Part shown: one piece after another, positions 35,585 to 46,028 of the stretch
Layout: each line of letters starts with the position of its first letter
Numbering within the stretch: position 1 is the first letter of the stretch
NCBI GenBank assembly: GCA_003254905.1
Contig: QANU01033545.1
Coordinates: forward strand, 1-64,000
Source of the DNA: Nissolia schottii
Lineage: Eukaryota > Streptophyta > Magnoliopsida > Fabales > Fabaceae
DNA length: 64,000 nt
Direction of reading: 5' to 3'
Made by a program: the position numbers and the translations under genes
The notes under the pieces: model-generated
Database searches by the model: none
Told to the model about the DNA's origin: nothing
What the model saw: the letters and a program-made list of their open reading frames with translations, nothing else

Positions 35585-36591
35585 TTAATTGCAGTTGTGC
35601 ATGTAAAATACACATGAAAGCGCCATGAGTATAATCCATGAGAAATCAATCAATCAATATTGCAACTAAATCCTTAGGTTTACTAATATTGATTCGGATT
35701 GAAAATGTACAAGAATCTAATTTGCATTTAGATACATTAATTATAAGAATATATTAATTTAGTAAAAAAAAAATAACTTATATAAGTGGAGGAATGGAGT
35801 ATAAGATTATAAAGGGGTTACTTGCCTTCCGCCTGCGGCAGCCCTTGTTGTCGCTGCTGTGAGCAGAGTCTTCTGGAGCAGACCTCCCCTGCTGCTGCTC
35901 CTTCTTCCACTACTGTTGCATTGTTGGTGGCGGTGCTGATAGAAGAGCAAGGTGAGAGTGGTTGGAATAGAAAGCAGAGAGTGAAAGAAATTGTTGTATT
36001 GAATGAATTAGGCCTCAGCCTATGTACAAATACATATATACCAGCAGCAATAGCTTAAGTCGCAAGCTATCAATAACTCACCAACCAACTTATTTAACTG
36101 CCCTAATCAAACTAACCACCATAACTGAAATGACTACCCTACATCCAACTCTCGTGGATGATTACTCTCTAACAGGTGCCATGATGATGAGTAGCATTCT
36201 GCTTCTGGGTGCTGCAGCCGCAACTTCCATTAGTTTTGGCGGTTGCAGCAGCAGCATAACTATGCCCCACTGACGAGTGGGAAACCACGCGGGTGCCAGC
36301 ATTGTTGTGCCCTTTGAACATTTCAGTTACTTTCTGCCCCAATGAGGAGCCATGCTGCTGACTCTTGTGTTGTTGGCAGCTTCAAGTTTGGGCGGTTGCC
36401 GCAACTGCAACAACAGCAGCATGGCCATTCCCTGATCCTGATGAGTATGAGTGGGAATTAGCCACCGCCTGGGTTTGGCTATAGCATTGTTGTTGGGTCT
36501 GGGTATGGTGCCCTTTGTACATTTCAGTTATCTTGTGCCCAAGTGAGCCGTGTTGTTGCTGGCAACTTCTGTGGCACTGAACAGAGGCCAT
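35585..36591 (-). pseudogene. Family gene B, broken by stop, insertion, deletion and dead acceptor
   Basis: The start (MASVQCHRSCQQQHGS, GHKITEMYKGHH) is clearly related to gene C. Four lesions are visible. First, the frame ends at a TGA near 36382, where an internally duplicated second copy of the CQQ-HGSSLGQKVTEMFKGHN block begins (36380-36180). Second, a 238-bp solo LTR sits at 35937-36174. Third, the GGRRSSRGGLLQK block of gene C survives as SGRRSSRGGLLQK, but the following amphipathic and Ser-rich part is deleted and out of frame. Fourth, the last-exon acceptor, ATGCAG in gene C, is ATGCAC here (35597-35598). The exon 1 donor is AAG|GCAAGT at 35826/35825. The homology to gene C continues into the leader and the 3' UTR. 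Confidence 0.85.
35937..36174 (-). mobile_element. Solo LTR inside pseudogene B
   Basis: Read on the minus strand it begins TGTTAGAGAGTAATC and ends CTTCTATCA (TG...CA). It is flanked by a perfect 5-bp duplication, GGTGC on the plus strand, at 35932-35936 and 36175-36179. It contains TATATATGTATTTGTACATA and is followed by a CTCTC-rich end, like short copia LTRs. No internal domain is present, so it is a solo LTR (or one unit of a TRIM). Confidence 0.82.
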
Positions 36592-37389
36592 TTTGGTAAT
36601 TAAGGGAATGAAAGGTTGTTTATTGCTTTGTTTCTGTGGTTTGTGGTTTGCTTGCTGCTTGTGAGTTTTTGAACAAATTATGGTCTTTCATCTCTTGCTT
36701 TACTTTCCTACATCAATGAACAAATTTGGGATCTCCTTTTGGTCCAATAACAAAAACAATGCTCTTTTTATTGTAATATTCTATATATCACGGCATTACC
36801 CTTTTTTTGTAAATCATTTTCGCCCACTGAATTGTGCTAAATTAATTTCGTTCAGACATAGTTGGGATCAGAATTATACAATATATAGTGTGTTTTATTT
36901 TTCGATTGTGATTTATGCCAGTCCCTACCTCGCCCACTTCACGCACTTGCAATTCTACCGCGTTCCATTTCAACAAAAATAAAACATTTTTCGCAAAGGA
37001 GAAAAGAGACCAAATAAATGCTTGGAACTTAGAAGTGTGTACTACTATGAGACTTTTGTATGTTTGATGAGAGTAATGCTACTTAGCCAAAATTATTGCT
37101 AAAAATATTATCATAATTTTTTAAAAAATTCAAAATGGTGGTTGGATAAGTAAAGAAAAAATAATCGCTCATTTATAAAATGGTTAAAAATCATATTATA
37201 TCATCGGGACAAAAAGATTATGGCAATAAACTATTTTTCATGTTCAATAAGCGCCGGCCAAAGAAATAATAGACAAGGGCGAATCAAGATACATTTAGTA
37301 TAAACCATATTAGTGCATGCATGAGGATTTTTTTACAAAAATATGCCTTCAAAATTAGCATATTCCTATAATATGAACATGATAAATTT
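36592..37389. other. Intergenic: promoter side of pseudogene B
   Basis: The first about 60 bp match the leader of gene C (TTCCCTTaATTACCAAA before the ATG, read on the minus strand). The rest has no coding signal. Confidence 0.4.
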
Positions 37390-37700
37390 TTTACAAACGT
37401 ATCGGCGAAGGTACTGAAATTGCCACAAGCAATGGCAATTTCAGTACTATTTTTTTAAAAAAAAGTGACGATACTGAATTCACCACAAGCAATGGCAATT
37501 TCAAAACCATTTTAAAAAAAAAGCGACAATACTAAAATTGCCACAAGCAATGGCGATTTCAGCACCATTTAAAAAAAAACAACGGTACTAAAATCGCCAC
37601 AAACAATGACAATTGCAGTACCATTTTTTAAAAATATAAAAATAAAAATTTTAGGATGCTAAAATCGCCATGTGGGTGGCGATTTCAACACTCAGACTCA
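37390..37700. repeat. Tandem array of short hairpins (GAAATyGCCAC family)
   Basis: Five units of about 55-65 bp. Each holds a palindrome such as AAATTGCCACAAGCAATGGC followed by AATTT, a TACTATTTTT/TACCATTTT tract and an A-run. The last unit is AAAATCGCCATGTGGGTGGC then GATTT. The first units start at about 37409 and recur at about 37473, 37533, 37588 and 37660. The core palindrome is the same as in the foldback mini-MULE at 25192-25557, so the two loci belong to one repeat family. Confidence 0.8.
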
Positions 37701-39053
37701 TACATTTGTAAATTTTTTTCCCCAAGCACATTATAGACATTAATATATGTTGTAGCCATATATATGATATAATCCCCATGCATGATGCTCTAGTCCTGAG
37801 TGAAAACTTCGTTTTACTATCAACCAAGCCCACCTTAAAGCCAATGGGCTAAAATCTGTTATCAGTCCGCTAACCAATTCAAATAAAATTCTTGCTCCAT
37901 AACCAAAAACAAAATATTTTGGTACATGTCCAAGATACCCATCAAAATGAGTCTAATGACTAATAAGACAACTAGCATAAGTATTTAAAGCTTCTTTATA
38001 CTCAAAGACAAGTATCGAATCCATGGCATTTGGTTAATAAAGGATGAATTCCTTCCGTTCAATCACGCTAAAAAAATAAAATATTTTTGCAATTGAAAAA
38101 AATAAAATAAAATAAAATAAAACTTTTACAAGGAAATTAAAATCATGAGTCATTAGCTTTGTGCTCATCTCTTTCAACATAAAAGTTTATATAAATTACT
38201 CACGAAAATAATTTCGTTTCCTCATAATTACTTCTAGTAAGTTGCACACATGCCACTTTCAGGAAGCTTTGGCATCATATCTAATACTTGGTCTAGTTAG
38301 TTGTCTCATGACAATTCATACGCCAATTTCATTGCGTGTAAGAAACTAGACTTCAATCAATCCTTAACTTTCCTAGTAGCTACTTACTTACCCTGCTGCA
38401 TTTAGTCTGAGGCAGTGCATATATGCATGTAGCATATTCCTTCTTTGTTGTATATTGTTTCCTTCTCAAATAATGTAGATGAATATCAAGATGCATGGTT
38501 CGATGCGTTTTTGAGTGGGGATAATCTTCATCAATATCAATAACTTTTTTCAGAAATGGAAGGTTGTAGAATCCCAGTTCTGTGTGAAGTGGGGCTATAG
38601 CTGGGGACTAGGCACTACAAAAATAAAGAACTATATATATTGTATTCTCATCTCTACTTTTTTTTTTCCTTCTGAACGAAATCAATTTGGCACATATTCG
38701 GTGGGCAAAAATCATAAAATAAAATTAAAAAAAGGTATTCTTTTTTTTTTCTTATTAGACCAATAATGAAGAGAAAAAAAAAGTAGATTCTAAGTTTGTC
38801 CTTCGATATAAAGTAAGTTCATAAGGCAGTACTAAGATGAGAAACAACACATAAATATAAAAATATGATAACACAATTGTTTTTTAATTACATAATGTGC
38901 ATGTGTGATTGGAAAATTTGATGGAATAGATGCATGGAAATAGAGGTGGGTTTTGTTTAACACAAAATAGGACACAGGAGAATATGAATTTTTTCTGTTC
39001 TCGAAACCGAACGCTGCAGGCTAATTGAACGCAATGGAAGGCCCCTCCTTGCC
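37701..39053. other. Intergenic, no gene recognised
   Basis: AT-rich, with an (AAAAT)n run near 38098-38122. The right end is the promoter of gene C. Confidence 0.4.
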
Positions 39054-39061
39054 TATATATA
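39054..39061 (+). promoter_or_regulatory. TATA box of family gene C
   Basis: TATATATA, 95 bp before the ATG, in a GC-richer setting (CTTGCCTATATATACATCGC), giving a leader of about 60 nt. Confidence 0.6.
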
Positions 39062-39148
39062 CATCGCAAGAGCTCACTCAAAAACACACAAGCAGCAAAA
39101 GAAAGCAATAACCAACCAGCCCTCTCATTCCCTTTAATTACCAAATTA

Positions 39149-39653
39149 ATGGCCTCTGCTCAGTGCTACAGAAGCTGCCAAGAGAGCTGCCAGCAACAAC
39201 ACGGCTCCTCATTGGGGCAGAAGGTATCTGAAATGTACAAAGGGCACAACAACCAAACCAAAATCCACACCCAACAATGCTATAGCAAAACACAGGTGGT
39301 TTCCCAATCATCAGGGCATCATCATGCTGCTGCCAAAACTGAGAGCTGCGGCTGCCGCCAAACAACACAGTCGGCCACAAGCACCAACACCGCCAAGTGC
39401 AATGGTGGAAGAAGGAGCAGCAGGGGAGGTCTGCTCCAGAAGATCAAGGATGGCCTCTCTGGCCACAGCAGTGACAGCAGCGAGAGTGACAGCGACAACG
39501 AGGGCTGCCCCAGGAGAAGGGTAATTAAGTACTCTCTCCATTCGCACATAACTGTCCACTTTCTATAAATCTAGATTTGTCATGTGTTTTACTCATCAGT
39601 TTTTGACTAATGATGCTTTGATGTGTGTTATTTACATGCAGAACTGCAATTAA
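39149..39653 (+). CDS. Small Gln/His/Ser-rich protein, family gene C
   Basis: Intact member of the three-gene family. Exon 1 is 39149-39520 (124 codons), the donor is AGG|GTAATT, the acceptor is CATGCAG, and exon 2 is 39642-39653 (Asn-Cys-Asn, stop), giving 127 aa. The protein is hydrophilic. It has an N-terminal Cys/Gln part (MASAQCYRSCQESCQQQHGS), the shared GQKVSEMYKGHN block, and a Cys-containing middle (ESCGCRQTTQ). Its C-terminus is GGLLQKIKDGLSG followed by HSSDSSESDSDNEGCP. The KIKDGL stretch plus the acidic Ser run resembles dehydrin K- and S-segments, but there is no Y-segment or canonical K-segment, so dehydrin membership is only a suggestion. Genes B and C lie head to head and share leader and 3' UTR sequence, so they arose by inverted duplication. 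Probable role in stress or dehydration is speculation. Confidence 0.75.
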
Positions 39654-42074
39654 GCAGCAGCTCAATGCGCCAATAATAATAATAATTGAAGTTGGAGGAT
39701 TAGAATTCACAACTCCCCTTCATGTAACGTGTGGTGGCTGCCCAGTATAAATAAACAAAAAGTACTCTAAAATGAAAAACACGAGCAACTATTTAAATAA
39801 TTGGACCTTAAAAATAAAGATCAATGTACTTTGGTTATGTATGTATGGTGTCAGTCAGAAACTGAGACCTACTATAACTAAATTAATTATACTATGATAT
39901 GTAAAATCAATCTCCCTATTATGAATAAAAATAAAACTGTTTCGTGTGTTAAAATCAGTTTTCACATTATTTAAATTTTTTTCCTTTGCATTTTCTATAT
40001 CATATATTCAGTTTAATATCAATCTCAGTTTTTTTTTTCTCGGAATCATTCTCGCCCTCATGACTCCCACTTCTTAGACCTTAAGTACAAGTGGAAATAA
40101 TTGTCACAGTATATTTGATTCAACGAAAAACATTTATTATGGTGGTGGTTTAAATACCCTATAGAGTAAATACTCAAGTTAATTGATTCACCAATTTTTG
40201 ATAATTTTTATAATTAAATTCATCAAATTTTGTTATCATTTTATGTTCTATATGATCGTAATAAACTTTTCATTAGTCAAATTATTAAAAAATCAACTTA
40301 TAAGAGGTTTAGAAATTTGCGGATCATGTGAGCTTACGATGCACCTCTCTACAAATATTGTATTGAAAAGTATTAATTTATCACATTAGATCATATAATC
40401 CATTAATATGTCATATTAAATCATGAAATGATAATAAAATTGAATGAATTTAATTAAAAAAATTATTAAAAATAGGTAAATTAAGTAGTATAATATATTT
40501 ATCCCGTGAGATATTTGAGAAATCATCAAATATATTTATATCACTTTTTAATAGGCACTCTAAGTATTGCATAAACATTGAGTAAGAGAAATATTAGAAC
40601 GTATTCTACCTGCGAATGTCTCTTAGAAGACAATGTTTGAACATAATTAAAGACTAATAAGATAATTCTCCATTTATATAGCTTTTATAGTGAACCAACT
40701 TTAACTAAATTCATTAGAGTCCAACTTCGTGTTAAATACCAAAGTTATGAAAACGATATAACGTAACTAAAATGGATATGAAATGATTAAAAGTTAAAAC
40801 TAAGACAAAATATTTAATTAAAAAAATCCATAATGATGAGAAAAAGAAGTACGGGTAAAACAAATTCTTTTTACTCCATAAAATAATTTTTTTTATCAAT
40901 ATTGAATTAATGATTGAATTTCATTAATTCAATCATTGAATCATTTAAACTTGAGTGATCTCCTTTAATTTATACAATAACTTGACCCGTTCATCTTTTC
41001 TATAGTACAGGTGTACAGTATACTTCGAAAGAGTCAGACCCAATACGGGTCACTCTACTAGAACATATTTAGAAACAGAGTTGAATCTATAGTTATTCAG
41101 GGAATCTCAACCCTCCATGGCCAGCCAACATGATGTTATGTTAATTATTACACGATTGACTAAAATTATGTACTCATGGCCAATTGTATTTATTTTTCAA
41201 ACCAATTATTTCTTTTCACAAGCGTGGAGAACGGAAAGTAGAGTAGAAGGAAAGCATAGAGACTTCGACGAAGAGAGTGCGAAATCAACTAAGAAATGGG
41301 GGTTGATGCCAACAACCATGTTACACGCCATCAGGCTCAGTAAGAATAAAAAAAATAAGAATAGTAAGCCATAAAAGTGACAACGCGGAAAGGGTTTGAA
41401 AATTCTAACTCCACTCTTCGTTCCAACTCTGACATTCTAATCTTCAACTAAATCATGCTTTGTTAGAACAAAAGGTGGCAAAGTTGATGCATTAACTTGT
41501 TATAACTGTGTAACTAAAATTTATAAATTCAATTTATATACACAAATGAGGGAGCGAAAGAGATGTTCCCGAAATTATTCCGCAAGATTGAAAACGAAAA
41601 GTGATGATTGGTTGATTTTTTTTTATTTTTTTTACTTTTTCTCTCTTTCCTTCTTTCGGATAAAATCATGATTTCTACTGGATACAGTGCTTTTCGTGCA
41701 GATACGTACAAGGATATGTCGTACTAAAAAATAAAATAACACTTACCATAAATAAATAATACATCAAACATACACACGTGTAAAAATAATTGATGAATAA
41801 ATTAAATAATTATTTATTGAATGAATAACAGTTCTATTTTAAAATATGCATATTGATCCAATTGAAAATTCATCCATCCTATTCATTTTTAATCCCTTGA
41901 AGATATGGGCATATCATTTACAAATAATAACTTGAAGAGTTAAAGTGGACTGGGTCAGCATTCTAGTGATCACTGTTGAGAGTTCAGTGACCACAAACTA
42001 GTCTTGGCTGAAAAACTCGTTTTCCCAGTCAAACTTGGACTTTCAACACTCCAATTCTGCTTTTCTACGAGTGC
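39654..42074. other. Intergenic, no gene recognised
   Basis: The first 120 bp are the gene C 3' UTR. The remainder is AT-rich with no domain-bearing frame. From about 41950 it is the promoter region of the WRKY gene; CAGTCAAAC at about 42027-42035 contains a W-box core (TTGACT on the minus strand). Confidence 0.45.
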
Positions 42075-42221
42075 CCTTTAAATACAAGACCTTCAATCAC
42101 TTCATTCGGCAAACTAAACTTGCTCTTTAAGCCTCACTCCCGCTCTCTTCTCCCTACGCTCTACTCAAACATCAACCCACTCAACCTTAAGAAAATCCAT
42201 TTGAACTCCAAAGCTCCTTCC

Positions 42222-42338
42222 ATGTTCATAGATTACTGCACTTCACCAATCGAAAGGCCTTACAAACTTCTTCAGCTTCCAACTCTGCTGCAGAACAAGA
42301 AACTACTGGTTCTAGGTAAAAGTGCATTTCCAGGGTAG
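42222..42338 (+). CDS. Upstream ORF (38 aa) in the WRKY leader
   Basis: An ATG at 42222 opens a 38-codon frame (MFIDYCTSPIERPYKLLQLP...) that stops at 42336-42338, 86 nt before the WRKY start. It lies downstream of a TATA-like TTTAAATAC at about 42076, so it should be on the mRNA. It could reduce WRKY translation. TCTAG|GTAAAA inside it could also be a leader intron donor, which would remove its end. Conservation is unknown. Confidence 0.35.
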   Translation: MFIDYCTSPIERPYKLLQLPTLLQNKKLLVLGKSAFPG

Positions 42339-42424
42339 AAGTGATGCTCTAGGACATGAACTAGATATATCAGGCACCGTCATACTCAAATCATTATTAA
42401 GGTGACATACACATACAATACAAA

Positions 42425-43728
42425 ATGGAGGATGACTGGCGCTGGGAGCATAACACACTCATCAATGAGCTAATTCAAGGGATGGAGGTAGCAAGAAAAT
42501 TGAAGGAAGTCCTGAGAACACCATATTCAGCTGACACAAGGGATTTACTGGTACAGAGGATACTATCTTCCTATGAAAAGGCTCTACTAATTCTAAAATG
42601 GAATGCGTCAAGTACCAAGTCGCAGACCATGAATCAAGCAACACCAGCTTTGTCACCGGAGTACCCAATATCAGTCAATGAAAGTCCTCTGCGGGAGGAT
42701 GTCGATGGGACCAACAAGGATCATCAGGAAGTTAAACACGATTCAAAGAAAAGGTGAAATTTTCTAGACATACTTTGTAGCAGTTTTCTGCCACACGAGC
42801 ATTAGATATTTCTGGTTATACTAACATTCCTAGCAACTTCTGTAAATTGGTTTCAGAAAGATAGTGGCCAAATGGGTGGAACAAATACGAGTGAGCTCTG
42901 ATAGTGGCCTTGAAGGACCATTTGAAGATGGCTACAACTGGAGAAAATATGGACAGAAAGACATCCTCGGTGCCAAATATCCCAGGTGAGAAAATTTCCC
43001 CTATCCTGCTTGAGAAAAGATTCACAATTCTCAAGTATAAAAACATTGCCATTACCTGTGTGAATATGTAACTAACAACCCATTGTGACATTTGCAGAAG
43101 TTACTATCGGTGCACCTTCCGCAACACTCAGGGCTGCTGGGCCACCAAGCAAGTACAGAGATCAGATGCAGATCCCACTGTATTTGACATAACTTACAAA
43201 GGAAAGCATACCTGTTCTCAGGGAAACAATGCCGTTCTGCCACCAAAGTCACCAGAAAAACATGAGAAACCACACAGTCATAGTAATGTTACTCACGAAG
43301 CGCATCCATTGCAGGAAAGCACAGCAATTTTCACAAACAGCAACACGGTAGTCAATACAAATAAGCTGGGAAATGAAGAAATGGAATATCCTTTCACTTT
43401 CCCTTCAACTTCATTTGGAAGCATGAAACAAGAAAATCACAGCTTGCTTCCTTCAGCACTAGACAATGATTCCTTCTTGACCAGCCTTTACCAAACACAC
43501 TTATTTTCTCCAAACATACAAGAATCAAACTATATCCCACCCCCGTCTTTCCAGATGAATGAATTTGATGCGATCTATAACAAGCCGGTTTCAGAATCTG
43601 ATATCACTGAGATCATTTCCACCAACACATCAGCCACGAATTCTCCAATTCCCGATTTCAATTTCTCAGTTGATCCAGCGGAAATTGACCCAAACTTCCC
43701 CTTCAATACCCCAGGATTTTTCTCCTAA
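42425..43728 (+). CDS. Group III WRKY transcription factor, 362 aa, 3 exons
   Basis: Exons 42425-42753, 42857-42985 and 43098-43728 join at GT-AG introns to 363 codons with stop. The single WRKY domain has WRKYGQK at residues 138-144. Its zinc finger is C158-x7-C166-x23-H190-x-C192, the C2HC form that defines group III. The second intron splits the Arg codon just before SYYRC, the conserved intron position of this group. The N-terminus (INELIQGMEVARKLKEVL) has the helix typical of WRKY41/46/53/30-like proteins. The C-terminus is Ser/Asn/Pro-rich and acidic (DFNFSVDPAEIDPNFPF), a likely activation region. It should bind W-boxes (TTGACY) in the nucleus; members of this group act in defence, senescence and stress. 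A W-box core in the promoter suggests WRKY auto- or cross-regulation. Confidence 0.95.
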
Positions 43729-44565
43729 AGCACTTAAGAATAAGTGGAACATTATGTCTGTAAAATTATAATAAATTATGACAACTTCAGACAGTGGTAG
43801 AATTGTAGAACAATGAGTCTGCAACGGCAGCACATAAAGATGTGCTTGTAGTCAATATTATAAATTTATAATAACAATTTAGGCACTGTTAAGCATTATT
43901 TTCATTGAAATCAATAAATGCTCCAAATTTGCATTAATACAACGTATAAACCACTTCTTTATCAGAAGAACACCGCAGTCATCTTACTACTATAGAATGG
44001 CTTTGGGAGGTTTTAACTTTCCTTGGTCACATTTCAAGTTTTTCAAATATACCCTTCAAATAACATAGTGTGATTCCACAACAATAACTACCTGGTTACA
44101 TTTTTTCATAAAAAAGTGATTTTTATTATTACAAATTAAAAAACAACTATTGCATGTTAACATTAGCAAGCACGGGTGCCAGCCCCCCACCAGTAATATA
44201 GAATTAGAGAGTAATTAACTACGGCAAAATTAAGTTACATGGTTACACCATCTCAAAATAAAGAGAAAAAAAAAAGTGAAATTAAAAGAGAGCTGTGTAG
44301 AACATCATTGAAGGGCATATGATTCTTCTAGTAGCATGAAAGGAAACAAACCAAAAATAGCACATCAAAACTTAGATTTCAATCCAATTAAATTGAATGA
44401 TACAATTTACACAAAATCCAACAGTTATATCCATTTTATATACAGAATGGTACAATATAGCATAGTTTACACAGGCTACAGGGATAGTCACAGGTTTAAG
44501 GAGAAGACTACAAACCCTATCCAAAAGCTGGAGCCATATGTAAGAATGAAGTTTCAAATCAAACA
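43729..44565. other. Region between convergent WRKY and YCF49-like genes
   Basis: Contains the two 3' UTRs. No further gene was seen. Confidence 0.5.
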
Positions 44566-45368
44566 TCAAACCTCCATGCGACTTTCCTTCTCCTCTTTCA
44601 ACCCTGATTCCGAAGCCGGGGTGTTCTGCTCAGGTTTAGATTTCTCTGCTTTCCTAAGACCCTCTCTGAGTCCCAACACAATGAACAAGTTAGTTAGAGT
44701 GAGAAGCGATTCAGCCCCGCCGTGCAACCAATCCACATTCGACAATGAAGTTCCATAATGCACCTTTGCTGAAATCACAAATCCTCATTTACTTGATTTC
44801 CATCTAATTCAACTTAATTGACGATTAATAATTATGAATATATTCCAGCAATTGAAGTGAAGTTAACTTACCATAAATCCCAGCGGGAACTGATCAATTT
44901 AATAAAAAGAAAGTCAGCAAAATTGGTAAATAAAATAAAATAAAATAATTGAAATTCAGAAAAATAAATAAAAGAGAGAAATGGAAAGGGGAAACACAGA
45001 CTTGTGGCGCCAACGAAAGCAAGCAAGAAGTAGAAGCCGAAGAGGGTGAGATTAGGAGCGGTTTTGGACTTGGTGATGAAGTACAAGAAGGCGATGTAGG
45101 GGAACAAGGAGAACGCGAATAGCTGGGAAGCAATGCTCTGAGAGTCTATTGTGGGGGCCCATGGGTCTACCAGCTGCGGCAACCCGCACACGATCCCTGC
45201 TCGTCCTCTCTTTCTACAAACCCTGCTGTAACTGTAACTGTTGAATTGTTGTTCCGCGTTGCTTCTGGGAGAAGAACGGGCGCGGGTTGGAGTTGAAGGG
45301 ATGAGCAACTTTGGGGATTTAGAAAGGGAAGGAAGGGGCAAGTTGGTCATAGCACCTGCACCTGCCAT
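44566..45368 (-). CDS. YCF49-like plastid membrane protein (DUF2499), 195 aa, 3 exons
   Basis: Exon 1 is 45368-45002, exon 2 is an 18-nt microexon at 44889-44872, and exon 3 is 44768-44566. All junctions are GT-AG and the phases close to 196 codons. The first about 60 residues are rich in Ser, Arg and Pro with few acids, as in a chloroplast transit peptide. The mature part has hydrophobic helices (LFAFSLFPYIAFLYFITKS; LTLFGFYFLLAFVGAT). Then the microexon gives PAGIY, followed by AKVHYGTSLSNVDWLHGGAE and SLLTLTNLFIVLGLREGLRK, the conserved block of the YCF49 family. That block is shared with the algal plastid-encoded and cyanobacterial Ycf49 proteins. Their biochemical role is unknown. The microexon is supported because the conserved PAGIYAKVHYG block is restored only with it. 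Confidence 0.88.
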
Positions 45369-45565
45369 TTTTGCAGATGTTCCTACTCAGTACAACCCCA
45401 TATGCTGCTACGGCTTCGTCCAATCTCTCTTCTGATGCGACGTTGGAACCGATCAATTTTCTGGATGTGTTCTCATAACGGGCTCAATTGGCCCGGCCCA
45501 GCTACCCCCTTCCTTAAAACGGGCTTCATTGGGCTACCCCTCGTTTTATGTTCCATTTATTCATG

Positions 45566-45601
45566 GGAAATGGGAAATGGGAAATGGGAAATGGGAAATG
45601 C
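45566..45601. repeat. Heptamer tandem repeat (GGGAAAT)n
   Basis: About five copies of TGGGAAA in a row, the last one imperfect (TGCGAAG). A short microsatellite next to the YCF49-like gene promoter. Confidence 0.85.
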
Positions 45602-46028
45602 GAAGTAATATGATTAAAATTAGTTTATTTACTGTTTAAAATAAAACATAATTAATATATACACATATGAAGTGCGACAGAATGTTTATGTGAGGATGAT
45701 ACACGAGTAAGGTCCCGTCTCTTCCATAAGATAAGAAATGATATTATTAATTAATGTTATAAAATTCATTTTAATTATTTTTTTATATCCAAGTTTCTAT
45801 GAAGGTATTGATTCATTATATTTAAACTATTGTAATTCAATTACAAATTTAAAATAATAAATAATTTGAGTTAGCGAAGTCCGTGACAAAATATGAAATG
45901 TTATAATATCAATATTTTCAAATTTTATAAAATACAAAAATAAACCTTTTTAATTATATTTTAGTACAATATATAATAATATGATATTATTCTACATATC
46001 TATTTTTATCATATAATTATTGAATAAA

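Noticed and set aside
37390-37700. CRISPR-like array of repeated palindromes
   Set aside because: Plant genome, no cas genes, spacers are A/T runs and the repeats belong to a transposon-like family.
39149-39653. Calling gene C a dehydrin
   Set aside because: The KIKDGL and acidic Ser parts only resemble dehydrin segments; the canonical Lys-rich and Tyr segments are absent.
41117-41374. 85-residue frame beginning MASQHDVML
   Set aside because: No family, AT-rich surroundings, Lys/Asn run at the end; no splice or promoter evidence.
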